The notes beneath the pieces were generated by a model. It had not been told where the DNA came from. It made no database searches and saw only the letters and a program-made list of their open reading frames with translations. A stretch of DNA of 64,000 bases, from NCBI GenBank assembly GCA_017390475.1, contig JAFPBO010000018.1, positions 124,001 through 188,000 on the forward strand, written 5' to 3'. Made by a program: the position numbers and the translations under genes. Numbering within the stretch: position 1 is the stretch's first letter; the number at the start of each line of letters is the position of its first letter. Shown in pieces: positions 25,468 to 33,176 of this stretch. Source of the DNA: Loktanella sp. (lineage in GTDB: Bacteria; Pseudomonadota; Alphaproteobacteria; Rhodobacterales; Rhodobacteraceae).

Positions 25468-25483
25468 TGAACCGATCGGTTTA
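25468..25483. promoter_or_regulatory. TetR-type operator, site 2
   Basis: TGAACCGATCGGTTTA, with the perfect core AACCGATCGGTT. It is 34 bases from site 1 and 24 bases upstream of the secreted-peptide start codon. Confidence 0.75.
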
Positions 25484-25507
25484 GATAATCCCTATGATCA
25501 ACTCTGG

Positions 25508-25702
25508 ATGAAAACCATGACACGTCTTATCGCTGCCCTCACCGTACTGACATTCGCTGCCGCCGCGCCCGCCGCCGCGATGTCGTTTTCCTTTAGCCTG
25601 CCAGTGCTGACCTATCCTGCGCCACCCGCGCCTGACGTCACGCAATCCTGTACGGGTTCGGCAACGCCTGTGGTTGAAACCTGCACTGCTCCCACCAAGT
25701 AG
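25508..25702 (+). CDS. Small secreted two-cysteine peptide
   Basis: 64-residue product with a clear signal peptide (residues 1-24, LIAALTVLTFAAAAPAAA, cleavage expected after AAA). The mature part is about 40 residues, Pro/Thr-rich, with two cysteines (48 and 59) that could form one disulfide. No family is recognised. The ATG at 25508 has CTCTGGATG upstream, a weak ribosome site; an internal ATG at 25517 is possible. Two copies of the TetR-type operator precede it, suggesting control by the TetR gene that follows. After the stop there are 92 bases to the TetR start, holding operator site 3. Confidence 0.65.
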   Translation: MKTMTRLIAALTVLTFAAAAPAAAMSFSFSLPVLTYPAPPAPDVTQSCTGSATPVVETCTAPTK

Positions 25703-25756
25703 ATCAGGGGTGCAAGCCCCGTGTACGTCCTTCCGGCGTTATCGCCTTGCCCGAAG

Positions 25757-25772
25757 TAAACTGATCAGTTTA
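25757..25772. promoter_or_regulatory. TetR-type operator, site 3 (tetR promoter)
   Basis: TAAACTGATCAGTTTA is a perfect 16-bp palindrome located 22 bases before the TetR start codon. It is the same element as sites 1 and 2, so autoregulation is likely. Confidence 0.8.
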
Positions 25773-25794
25773 TGATCGTGCATAAGGGGAGACG

Positions 25795-26439
25795 ATGATG
25801 CCAGATGGTGCGACAGAGCTGAAAAAAGGGCGCAAGTTCGACCAGGTCCTGGATGGTGCCCGCAAGGTTTTCATGTCGGACGGATACGAGGGCGCATCGG
25901 TTGATGACATCGCGCGCGCGGCTGGCGTGTCAAAGGCGACGCTCTACAGCTATTTCCCAGACAAGCGGTTCTTGTTCATGCAGGTCGCCAAGACCGCCTG
26001 CCAGCGGCAGACTGAACATGCGATCGAAACCATCGACATCAATGCGCCCGCACGGCAGGTGCTGCACAAGATCGCCAGCGAAATGGTCGAATTCATCACT
26101 TCGGAATTCGGCACCAGAGTGTTCCGCGTCTGCGTCGGCGAAAGCGAACGGTTCCCCGAACTCGCACGCGAATTTTATGCATGTGGCCCGATGCTGATCC
26201 GTGAACGGATGGCGGATTTCTTTCATCTCGCGATGGAACGCGGCGAATTGCAGATCGACGATGTGGCGCTGGCCGCTGATCAGTTTCATGAACTCTGCAA
26301 GGCCGATCTGTTTTCGCGGATCGTGTTCAGCATGGCCAAGACCTTTACCCGGGCCGAGAAAGACCGCACCATTGATGGCGCAGTCGATATGTTCATGGCC
26401 CGCTATGGGGTCGCCCCTAAATCCGCCGACGCGCAGTGA
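25795..26439 (+). CDS. TetR/AcrR-family transcriptional regulator
   Basis: 214-residue repressor. The N-terminal helix-turn-helix spans residues about 14-60 (DGARKVFMSDGYEGASVDD, AAGVSKATLYSYFPDKRFLF). The C-terminal part resembles the AefR-like/TetR_C ligand domain (TRVFRVCVGESERFPELAREFY). Start at the ATGATG of 25795-25800 with GGGGAGACG upstream. Three matching operators at 25434, 25468 and 25757 are its probable targets, implying control of itself, the small secreted peptide and perhaps mbfA. The 3' end overlaps the convergent NlpC/P60 gene by 23 bases. Confidence 0.93.
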   Translation: MMPDGATELKKGRKFDQVLDGARKVFMSDGYEGASVDDIARAAGVSKATLYSYFPDKRFLFMQVAKTACQRQTEHAIETIDINAPARQVLHKIASEMVEFITSEFGTRVFRVCVGESERFPELAREFYACGPMLIRERMADFFHLAMERGELQIDDVALAADQFHELCKADLFSRIVFSMAKTFTRAEKDRTIDGAVDMFMARYGVAPKSADAQ

Positions 26440-27232
26440 CCGGCCCGTCGCCCTGGGCGGCGATGCGTAACGTCGCAGCCTCCAGCGGTTCATAGGCGGT
26501 GGCCATGTGATGGGCATTGGCGTGGATCAGTGTCGCCTCATCCACCATCATCGCAACATGGCCGCGCCAGAAGATCAGATCACCGCGCCGCGCAGCGCCC
26601 CTAAATTCCACGCCCAGACCAGCGCTTTGCAGATCACTGTCTGCCGGGCTTGCAATCGCGCAGGCGTGCAGGGCCGCTGCGACCAGCCCGGAACAATCGA
26701 TACCGCGGGTGGAATTGCCGCCCCACAGATAGGGCACACCAAAATGCAATTGCGCCACCGTCGCAGGATCGGTGAACGGCCGGTCCAGCGGGCGCAGATG
26801 TTTTTTCGGAATAAAGCCAAGGGTGGTTTCATAGAATTTCGCCCGTTCATCCAGCACCGTGACCCGCGCCCCGAACGGCAAGGCCATGACATCGGCTGAT
26901 CTGAAATCCTCTGCCAGATAGGCATGGGTCGCGGCAGTACCGACCAGATGGGTCGCCGCCTGCACCGGCCCGAGCCGGTCTGACGCGACATAACCCACAT
27001 AGCCGTCCGCCGCCTGCACAAAGGACCAGCCGTCCTGATCCTCGTAAACCGTGACGACGGCCCCGAGCAGCAATTGCCGGTCGCGCGCGCCATCCGCTGC
27101 GGCGCACAGATCGCTGACCGGTCGGATCAGCATCATCGGCGCGCCTGCCAGATAGCGCTCTGCCGTGACCTGCCCTGCCAGATGCAGCGCGGCAACCCGG
27201 CCATTGGCGGGCGTCAGGCGACGATCGTTCAC
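26417..27232 (-). CDS. NlpC/P60 cysteine peptidase with SH3-like N-terminal domains
   Basis: 271-residue cell-wall type gamma-D-glutamyl-L-diamino-acid endopeptidase. Two SH3b-like regions (about 20-90 and 95-150) precede the catalytic domain, in which Cys180 (STRGIDCSGLV), His225 (WRGHVAMM) and His237 form the expected triad; GVPYLWGG precedes the Cys as usual. No signal peptide is visible, so it may act on imported or recycled peptides. Start GTG 27232 overlaps the aminopeptidase stop (GTGA), coupling two peptidases in one unit, which fits murein peptide recycling (inference). Confidence 0.92.
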   Translation of the reverse strand: MNDRRLTPANGRVAALHLAGQVTAERYLAGAPMMLIRPVSDLCAAADGARDRQLLLGAVVTVYEDQDGWSFVQAADGYVGYVASDRLGPVQAATHLVGTAATHAYLAEDFRSADVMALPFGARVTVLDERAKFYETTLGFIPKKHLRPLDRPFTDPATVAQLHFGVPYLWGGNSTRGIDCSGLVAAALHACAIASPADSDLQSAGLGVEFRGAARRGDLIFWRGHVAMMVDEATLIHANAHHMATAYEPLEAATLRIAAQGDGPVTARRRI

Positions 27233-28608
27233 AGGTTCAGCAACCGAGGCAAGGCCGCCAGAATAGCCCGCGCGCCCATACCGACCCCGCCCTTGGAGCG
27301 CGATGGCGCGGCGGTCGGCTGCCAGCCATAGATATCGAAATGCAGATAGGGGCTATGCACAAAGCGGCGCAGGAACAAAGCCGCCGTGATACTGCCCGCC
27401 ATGCCACCGCCCGGCGCATTGTCCAGATCGGCGATACCTGGCTCGATCATCTGTTCATAAGGATCATGGAACGGCATCCGCCAGACCGGGTCGGCCACTG
27501 CGCGGGCGGCAGCGGCGATGGCGGCGGCATGATCATCGCTATCGGTGTAGAACGGTGCCAGATCGGGGCCCACTGCAACCCTTGCCGCCCCGGTCAGAGT
27601 CGCCATCGAGATCACCAGATCAGGCGCTTCCTCATCCGCCAGCGCCAAGGCATCGGCCAGCACCAACCGCCCTTCGGCATCGGTATTGTTGATTTCGACC
27701 GTCAGCCCCTTGCGCGACTGCAGAATATCCTGCGGCCGGAACGCATTGCCTGCGATGCTGTTTTCCACCGCCGGGATCAGCACCCGCAACCGCAGATTCA
27801 GACCCAGCGCCATGGTCATCTGCGCCAGCCCCAGCACGGTGGCGGCACCCCCCATATCCTTTTTCATCAGCACCATCGACGCACCGGGTTTGATGTTCAG
27901 CCCGCCGGTGTCAAAACACACCCCCTTGCCGACCAGCGTCAGCAGCGGGCCGGATTTGCCCCAGCGCAGATCAATCAGCCGCGGTTCACGCGGGCTGGCA
28001 CGGCCCACGGTGTGGATCAGCGGGAAATTCGCATCCAGCAGGTCATCGCCAGTGGTGACGCTGATCGTCGCATTCTGCGCCCGCGCCAGATCGCGCGCGG
28101 CCAGCTCGAGTTCCTCCGGGCCCATGTCGGATGCTGGTGTGTTGATCAGGTCCCGGGTCAGAGCCTCTGCCTGCGCGATGATCTGGATTCGTGCAGCGTC
28201 AATGCCATCGGGGGCGACCAAAGCGGCAACAGGATCGATTGGCTTGCGATACCGATCAAAGCAGTATCCGGCCAAAAGCCAGGCCAGCGCGCCCTCTTCC
28301 AGTGCAGTCCCGGTCAGGCCAGATGCGATCTGGTAAACCCCCTCGGGCAATTGTCGTACGACCGCACCCAGATGAAACCGCCCGCGCGCCCGGTTTTGCG
28401 CCGTGCCATAGCCGACCAGCACCTGCGCAAGACCGCCCTGCGCATCAGGCACCTGCAGCAATTGCCCCAAGTTGCCGACAAAGCCTTGGGTCGCAGCCCA
28501 GTGCTGCCCTGCTTCGGGCAGCGCAGCGATTGCGGCAGCGGCATGATCTTTTTCAACGATATGCACCGGCACAGGGGCGGGATTGGGACCGGCAAAGGCA
28601 AGTGGCAT
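27229..28608 (-). CDS. Leucyl aminopeptidase (M17 family)
   Basis: 459-residue cytosolic metallo-aminopeptidase. The catalytic region carries GKGVCFDTGGLNIKPG (about 229-244, with the metal-binding Lys and Asp) and NTDAEGRLVLADAL (about 307-320), the M17 signature. The N-terminal 150 residues are the variable macrodomain-like part. The ATG at 28608 stands 75 bases from the next gene. It is followed directly by the NlpC/P60 peptidase in an overlapping arrangement. Confidence 0.94.
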   Translation of the reverse strand: MPLAFAGPNPAPVPVHIVEKDHAAAAIAALPEAGQHWAATQGFVGNLGQLLQVPDAQGGLAQVLVGYGTAQNRARGRFHLGAVVRQLPEGVYQIASGLTGTALEEGALAWLLAGYCFDRYRKPIDPVAALVAPDGIDAARIQIIAQAEALTRDLINTPASDMGPEELELAARDLARAQNATISVTTGDDLLDANFPLIHTVGRASPREPRLIDLRWGKSGPLLTLVGKGVCFDTGGLNIKPGASMVLMKKDMGGAATVLGLAQMTMALGLNLRLRVLIPAVENSIAGNAFRPQDILQSRKGLTVEINNTDAEGRLVLADALALADEEAPDLVISMATLTGAARVAVGPDLAPFYTDSDDHAAAIAAAARAVADPVWRMPFHDPYEQMIEPGIADLDNAPGGGMAGSITAALFLRRFVHSPYLHFDIYGWQPTAAPSRSKGGVGMGARAILAALPRLLNL

Positions 28609-28683
28609 GGAATGTCCTGACTGATGAAACTTTGCGCCAGACTAACCGGTCAGACCAGCGCCGCAAGGGTCAGTCGGTACGGA

Positions 28684-29112
28684 TCACGGGTCACGGAAAT
28701 TCCATACCTCTGCCACTGCAAGATCAAAGGTGCGTTCGAGCCGTTCAGCCGTGGCCGCCAAAGCAACGTGATCGTGGGTCTGCAAGCAGGCGGTCACATG
28801 GCCCGCGGCATCGGCCAGGCCGGTCAGGCCAATTTGACCGGCCACCAGACCGATCCGGCGCGCCGCCTTTTTACAAGGCTCCAGGCAATTGGCGGTCAGC
28901 CCGTCCTGCAAGACATTCAGCCAATAGGCGATATTTTCCAGAATGCGGCACAGCATCTGTTCTGCTGCGTACGGCGATTGACCGGCACAGGCGCGGGCCA
29001 GCACGAACTGGTCAAGTTGCAGTTTGTCGTGACATCGCAGGATGATCACGTCACAATCCCGCACAGGCCGCGGCGCATGAAGGGGTCTTGAATAATCCAT
29101 GTCGCGGATCAT
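28684..29112 (-). CDS. Unknown helical protein, divergent from carbonic anhydrase
   Basis: 142-residue, largely helical soluble protein with five cysteines (for example RDCDVIILRCHDKL, CRILENIAYWLNVLQDG, NCLEPCKKAA). No family recognised. The start is taken at ATG 29112 with GGTGG five bases upstream; ATG 29100 (MDYSRPL) is an alternative. Its start is about 100 bases from the carbonic anhydrase start on the other strand, so the promoters are shared. Functional link is not established. Confidence 0.7.
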   Translation of the reverse strand: MIRDMDYSRPLHAPRPVRDCDVIILRCHDKLQLDQFVLARACAGQSPYAAEQMLCRILENIAYWLNVLQDGLTANCLEPCKKAARRIGLVAGQIGLTGLADAAGHVTACLQTHDHVALAATAERLERTFDLAVAEVWNFRDP

Positions 29113-29212
29113 AGGCCACCAAGGTTCCCGGAAGGTTGATGCGACTGCAAAAAATCGCTCGAAATTCTGAAAAATGCGACGTATTCCGTGCCAACAGCGC
29201 AAGGACTGATGA

Positions 29213-29860
29213 ATGCAATATGCCCGCCCGCTTCCGGCCTATCTGGTCAAACGCTACAACACCTGGAAATCGACAGTTTTCGAGACCAACAAGGTTATCT
29301 TCAGCGAGCTGGCGACAAATGGGCAGCGCCCCCGGATCATGGTGGTGTCATGTTGCGACAGCAGGTTGCATGTTTCGTCGATCTTTGGCGCGGATGTCGG
29401 CGAATTGTTCATCCACCGCAACATCGCCAATCTTATCCCCGAATATGAACCCGACGGGCGCCATCACGGCACCTCGGCCGCAGTGGAATATGCGGTCCGC
29501 ACGCTGAAGGTCGAACATCTGATCGTACTGGGTCATTCCGGCTGTGGCGGGGTCGAAGGCTGTTACAACATGTGCGCCGGACACGCGCCCGAACTGGAAG
29601 AACAGACCAGCTTTGTCGGGCGCTGGCTGGATATCATGCGACCAGGCTATGAAACACTGCCACCGGGCGATGATGCCAGCCGGAAAACGGCGCTGGAAAA
29701 GGCCTCGATTCTGATTTCGTTGCAAAATCTCATGACATTCCCCTTCGTCCGCAGCGCGGTTGAGGATGGCAGCATCAGCCTGCACGGTCTGTGGAAAAAT
29801 ATTGGCGAAGGCACTCTTGAAGCCTATGATCCCGATCCCGATCTGTTCGTCAGTTTGTGA
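29213..29860 (+). CDS. Beta-class carbonic anhydrase
   Basis: 215-residue zinc enzyme interconverting CO2 and bicarbonate. Ligands are Cys48, His108 and Cys111 (CCDSR at 47-51, GHSGCGG at 107-113), with the Asp49/Arg51 dyad intact. No signal peptide, so cytoplasmic. The ATG at 29213 has AAGGACTG upstream. Twelve bases downstream begins an SbtA-type bicarbonate transporter, and the SbtB-like gene follows that, so hydration, import and gating are in one unit. Confidence 0.95.
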   Translation: MQYARPLPAYLVKRYNTWKSTVFETNKVIFSELATNGQRPRIMVVSCCDSRLHVSSIFGADVGELFIHRNIANLIPEYEPDGRHHGTSAAVEYAVRTLKVEHLIVLGHSGCGGVEGCYNMCAGHAPELEEQTSFVGRWLDIMRPGYETLPPGDDASRKTALEKASILISLQNLMTFPFVRSAVEDGSISLHGLWKNIGEGTLEAYDPDPDLFVSL

Positions 29861-29872
29861 AAGCCTGAGACA

Positions 29873-30847
29873 ATGGAAATTCTGTCCCTTGCCGGGGCCA
29901 ATCTGATTTCTCCGATCATCCTGAGCTTCGCCTTGGGATTACTCGCGGCATTGGCGCGGTCCGATCTGACCATCCCAGAGGCAGTGGCCAAGGGCATGTC
30001 AATCTACCTGCTGTTTGCCATCGGTTTCAAAGGCGGCGTCGCGGTCAGCGCGCATGGGATTGATCAGACACTGATCCTGTCGCTGATCGCGGGGTTGGTT
30101 CTGTCCTTCGCCCTTCCTTTGCTGGCCTTTGCCCTGCTGCGGGTCATGACCGGCCTGTCCCGGATCGATGCTGCTGCCGTCGCGGCGCATTATGGGTCGA
30201 TCAGTATCGTGACCTTTGTGGCTGCGACATCGGTACTGAACGGGCGGATGATCGCATCAGAAGGTTACATGGTCGCCGTCGCCGCCGTAATGGAGGCCCC
30301 TGCGATCCTGTCTGCCCTGTGGCTGGTCGCGCGCGGCGGTGGCGGGGCGCGGATGGAACCCGGCCTGATCCGCGAATTGCTGCTGAACGGGTCCATTGTG
30401 CTGCTGGTCGGGGCGTTTTTCATCGGTGCGATCACCGGCGAACAGGGATTCGCCGAAATCAGCGCCTTTATCGAGGCACCTTTCAAAGGCGTGCTCTGCC
30501 TGTTCCTGCTGGACATGGGCCTGATCGCCGGGCGCGGGCTGCGGCAATCACGCGGGGTGCTGGGCCTTGGCGCCGTTGGATTTGCCCTAGCGATGCCTCT
30601 GGTCAGTGCAATGATCGGGCTAGGCGCTGGCATGCTGATCGGGTTGTCGCTGGGTGGCATCGTGCTGATGATGGTGCTGTCCGCCTCGGCCAGCTATATC
30701 GCTGTGCCCGCTGCCATGCGTGTCGCCCTGCCAGAGGCGAATCCAGCCGTCTATCTGACGCTGTCGCTGGGCGTCACCTTTCCGTTCAACCTGACCCTGG
30801 GCATCCCGCTCTATCTGGCCATCGCCCAGACCGTAACAGGAGGCTGA
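29873..30847 (+). CDS. sbtA: SbtA-like sodium-dependent bicarbonate transporter
   Basis: 324-residue membrane protein with about ten helices in two inverted halves. SPIILSFALGLLAALARSDL at the start, AAHYGSISIVTF near 103-114 and the second-half ASASYIAVPAAMRVALPEANP near 268-288 match the SbtA (formerly DUF897) family. It is somewhat shorter than the cyanobacterial proteins (about 370). Probable role: Na+-driven bicarbonate uptake across the inner membrane. It lies 12 bases after carbonic anhydrase and 1 base before the PII-like gene, the classic sbtA-sbtB pairing. The transport substrate is inferred. Confidence 0.88.
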   Translation: MEILSLAGANLISPIILSFALGLLAALARSDLTIPEAVAKGMSIYLLFAIGFKGGVAVSAHGIDQTLILSLIAGLVLSFALPLLAFALLRVMTGLSRIDAAAVAAHYGSISIVTFVAATSVLNGRMIASEGYMVAVAAVMEAPAILSALWLVARGGGGARMEPGLIRELLLNGSIVLLVGAFFIGAITGEQGFAEISAFIEAPFKGVLCLFLLDMGLIAGRGLRQSRGVLGLGAVGFALAMPLVSAMIGLGAGMLIGLSLGGIVLMMVLSASASYIAVPAAMRVALPEANPAVYLTLSLGVTFPFNLTLGIPLYLAIAQTVTGG

Positions 30848-30848
30848 G

Positions 30849-31157
30849 ATGCAGACCCATATCGCCAAACGTGTCGAAATCGTGATCGAAGCCCCGTTGG
30901 AACGTCGCCTGACCGATGCGCTGACCGCCGCAGGCGTGACCGGCTATACCGTGCTGCCAGTGCTGGGCGGGTCGGGCCGGTCAGGTCAATGGACCCGCGA
31001 CGGTCAGGTCGGTCGCGCCGGCATGGTCAGCGTGGTCTGCCTGATTCGGCCCGAAAGGCTTGATCCACTGCTTGATGCGATCTTTGCCGTGGTCAAGAAA
31101 CATATCGGCGTGGTCAGTGTCACCGATGCGCAGGTGCTGCGGGCAGAACGATTTTAG
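30849..31157 (+). CDS. sbtB: SbtB-like PII signalling protein
   Basis: 102-residue PII-fold protein. The core strands (KRVEIVIEAPLERRLTDAL, MVSVVCLIRPERLDPLLDAI, GVVSVTDAQVLRAERF) are PII-like. The T-loop (about residues 39-58, GGSGRSGQWTRDGQVGRAGM) is Gly/Arg-rich and lacks the uridylylated tyrosine context of GlnB/GlnK. SbtB proteins bind adenine nucleotides including cAMP and close SbtA. No CxxxxC C-terminal extension is present. GGAGGCTG precedes the ATG, and the gap to sbtA is one base. Confidence 0.88.
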   Translation: MQTHIAKRVEIVIEAPLERRLTDALTAAGVTGYTVLPVLGGSGRSGQWTRDGQVGRAGMVSVVCLIRPERLDPLLDAIFAVVKKHIGVVSVTDAQVLRAERF

Positions 31158-31172
31158 CCCCATCTTCCGAGC

Positions 31173-31193
31173 CTAAATATCCCCGCCGGAGGC
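31173..31193. repeat. Copy 3 of the intergenic repeat (TATCCCCGCCGGAGGC form)
   Basis: CTAAATATCCCCGCCGGAGGC lies in the 43-base gap between convergent sbtB and zapE. It lacks the CTTCTTTTTTCC lead of the copy at 20595. Confidence 0.65.
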
Positions 31194-31200
31194 ATAAAAG

Positions 31201-32268
31201 TTACGCACGCGACATCCGCCCCCAGCCGTCCGATTGCATTTCGCGCAACCGGCTGGCGGTGCGTTCGAATTCAAACGTTCCCTCGCCTTCGAGATACAGC
31301 ATTTCGGGACTGGCTGCGGCAGAACAGATCAGCCGCACTTTCGCCTCATAAAGAGCGTCGATCAGTGTGACAAAGCGTTTCGCCTCATTGAAATTGCTGC
31401 GCGACAAGGCGGGGATGTCCTCGAGTATCAACACACGGACCGCATCAGCCAATGCCAGATAATCCGCCGCCCCCAAGGGTTTGCCGCAAAGGTCATAGAA
31501 CTTCGCCCGCGCCACACCGTTGTGGAACAAAGGCAGCGCGACCTCGCGTCCCTTGACATGCAGCACGAGGGGTTCGGACTGACCGTTGCTTAAACTGTTC
31601 CATATCTCATTGATCGCGGCACGGGATTCCGAATTGATAGGAGTGAAATAACTGGGGCTGCCCGCCAAACGGTCCTGGCGATAGTCAGTGTCACTCGCCA
31701 GTTCATGCACAACCAGTTTCTGCTTAAGCAGTGCGATGAAAGGCAAAAACAACTGCCGGTTCAGCCCATTGAGATAAAGATCATCCGGCGGGCGGTTTGA
31801 TGTCGTGACCACCACGACACCCGCCGCTATCAGCGCGGTGAACAATCGCCCGACGATCATCGCATCGGTGATATCGCTGATCTGCATTTCATCAAATGCC
31901 AGAAACCGCACCTCGCCCGCCAGTTTCGCCGCCACCGGTGCGATCGCGTCATCAACGCCATCCTTGCGCGCCAGCGCGATTTCGGCATGGACCCATTGCA
32001 TGAAAGCATGGAAATGGCGGCGCTGTTTCGGGGCCTCGACCGCGTCATACAACATATCCATCAACATGGATTTGCCGCGCCCGACCCCACCCCAGAGGTA
32101 AAGCCCCGGGATTGGCGCTGGTGCCTTGCGAAAAAAACCGGTTTTGACCGGCACCGCCAGGGCGGCTCTGATCCGTTCCAGTTCCGGCAAGGCCGTCTCT
32201 TGCACCGGGTCAGCTGTCAACGTGCCAGCGGCAACAGATGCCGCATATTTTTCCTGCAACGTCATCAC
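31201..32268 (-). CDS. zapE: Cell division protein ZapE (AFG1-like ATPase)
   Basis: 355-residue P-loop ATPase that interacts with FtsZ in E. coli. Walker A is WGGVGRGKSMLMD (residues 59-71) and Walker B LAFDEMQISD (about 123-132); TTSNRPPDDLYLNGLNRQLFLPFI is a family signature. The start (32268, or second ATG 32265) overlaps the stop of the ornithine cyclodeaminase-like gene. It is the last gene of the long minus-strand block beginning with greA. Confidence 0.94.
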   Translation of the reverse strand: MMTLQEKYAASVAAGTLTADPVQETALPELERIRAALAVPVKTGFFRKAPAPIPGLYLWGGVGRGKSMLMDMLYDAVEAPKQRRHFHAFMQWVHAEIALARKDGVDDAIAPVAAKLAGEVRFLAFDEMQISDITDAMIVGRLFTALIAAGVVVVTTSNRPPDDLYLNGLNRQLFLPFIALLKQKLVVHELASDTDYRQDRLAGSPSYFTPINSESRAAINEIWNSLSNGQSEPLVLHVKGREVALPLFHNGVARAKFYDLCGKPLGAADYLALADAVRVLILEDIPALSRSNFNEAKRFVTLIDALYEAKVRLICSAAASPEMLYLEGEGTFEFERTASRLREMQSDGWGRMSRA

Positions 32269-33176
32269 TTGCCTTGCCAGACGTCCAGAATGTAGCGGCA
32301 GGTCATCAAGTCCAGATGCGCGCCGCCGCCGTTCTTGAACAGGGTGATATCATCGGCGCTTTGGCGGGTGAACTTGTCCAAGTCGTCATAATCCGCGATC
32401 ACATCATCCGCGCTGATCGCACCGGTGCTGATCGGGATTTTCAGCTCGCCGATATGGTGGGTCGTCGTCTCAACACTATCCACAAAGATGCGGGATTTCT
32501 GCAGGGCCGCATCATCGACTTCACGCATATCGGGCCGGTAGGCACCGATCAGATCGACATGGGTGCCGGGTTGCAGCCAGTCACCTTTGATCAGCGGTTC
32601 CGTCGACATCGTGGCAGAGGTCACGATATCCGCCGTGCGCACGGCCTGTTCGAGATCGTTTGCAATTGTGACATCGGGATAGGCCTTTTGGAACTGCGCG
32701 GCCCCGTCGGGCGAACGGTTCCAAATAGTGAACCCCGCATCAGGAAAAACCGCCGCATAGGCTTGGCGCAGAGACTGGCCCACAGTGCCAGCACCGACGA
32801 TCAGGATGTTCCGGCTGTCAGGCCGCGCCAAACGGCGCGCAGCCAGCAGGCTGTCACCGGCAGTTTTCCATTTGGTGACCAGATGGAAATCGACAATCGC
32901 CTCCAGCATCCCGTCCGTCGGCGAAAACAGATTGACCGCGCCGTTGACGGCAGGCTTACCCGCAGCCTTGTTGCCCGGAAAGATCGTCGCGCATTTGACC
33001 GCCAGCCCCAGCCCGGCAATCCATGCAGACCGGTTCAGCAGGGTGTTGTCCCCTTCATAAAGAAACACATCCGCCACATCGGCCTTTGGCCCCGCATGAC
33101 CCGCCGCCAAAGCGTCGGTCAGATCAAGCCAGTCGAGCATCGCGTCAGCTTCTGAAAAGGGGATCATCACACTCAT
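32265..33176 (-). CDS. Ornithine cyclodeaminase/mu-crystallin-family protein
   Basis: 303-residue NAD(P)-dependent protein. The Rossmann loop ILIVGAGTVGQSLRQA spans residues 124-139, preceded by the FPGNKAAGKPAVNGAVNLFSP stretch and followed by ATMSTEPLIKGDWLQPGTHVDLIGAY. Members act as ornithine cyclodeaminases, alanine dehydrogenases or imine reductases, so the substrate is open. ATG 33176 overlaps the HAD gene by 4 bases; frames upstream of it run into that gene. Confidence 0.9.
   Translation of the reverse strand: MSVMIPFSEADAMLDWLDLTDALAAGHAGPKADVADVFLYEGDNTLLNRSAWIAGLGLAVKCATIFPGNKAAGKPAVNGAVNLFSPTDGMLEAIVDFHLVTKWKTAGDSLLAARRLARPDSRNILIVGAGTVGQSLRQAYAAVFPDAGFTIWNRSPDGAAQFQKAYPDVTIANDLEQAVRTADIVTSATMSTEPLIKGDWLQPGTHVDLIGAYRPDMREVDDAALQKSRIFVDSVETTTHHIGELKIPISTGAISADDVIADYDDLDKFTRQSADDITLFKNGGGAHLDLMTCRYILDVWQGK

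Noticed and set aside
27340-28620. Long plus-strand frame of 426 codons opposite the leucyl aminopeptidase
   Set aside because: It is Arg/His/Gln-rich low-complexity translation of a well-supported M17 gene on the other strand. Similar long antisense frames at 52888-54297 and 55116-56426 were rejected for the same reason.
30849-31157. Classical nitrogen-regulatory PII (GlnB/GlnK)
   Set aside because: The T-loop lacks the uridylylated tyrosine context, and the gene follows an SbtA-like transporter rather than amtB or glnA.
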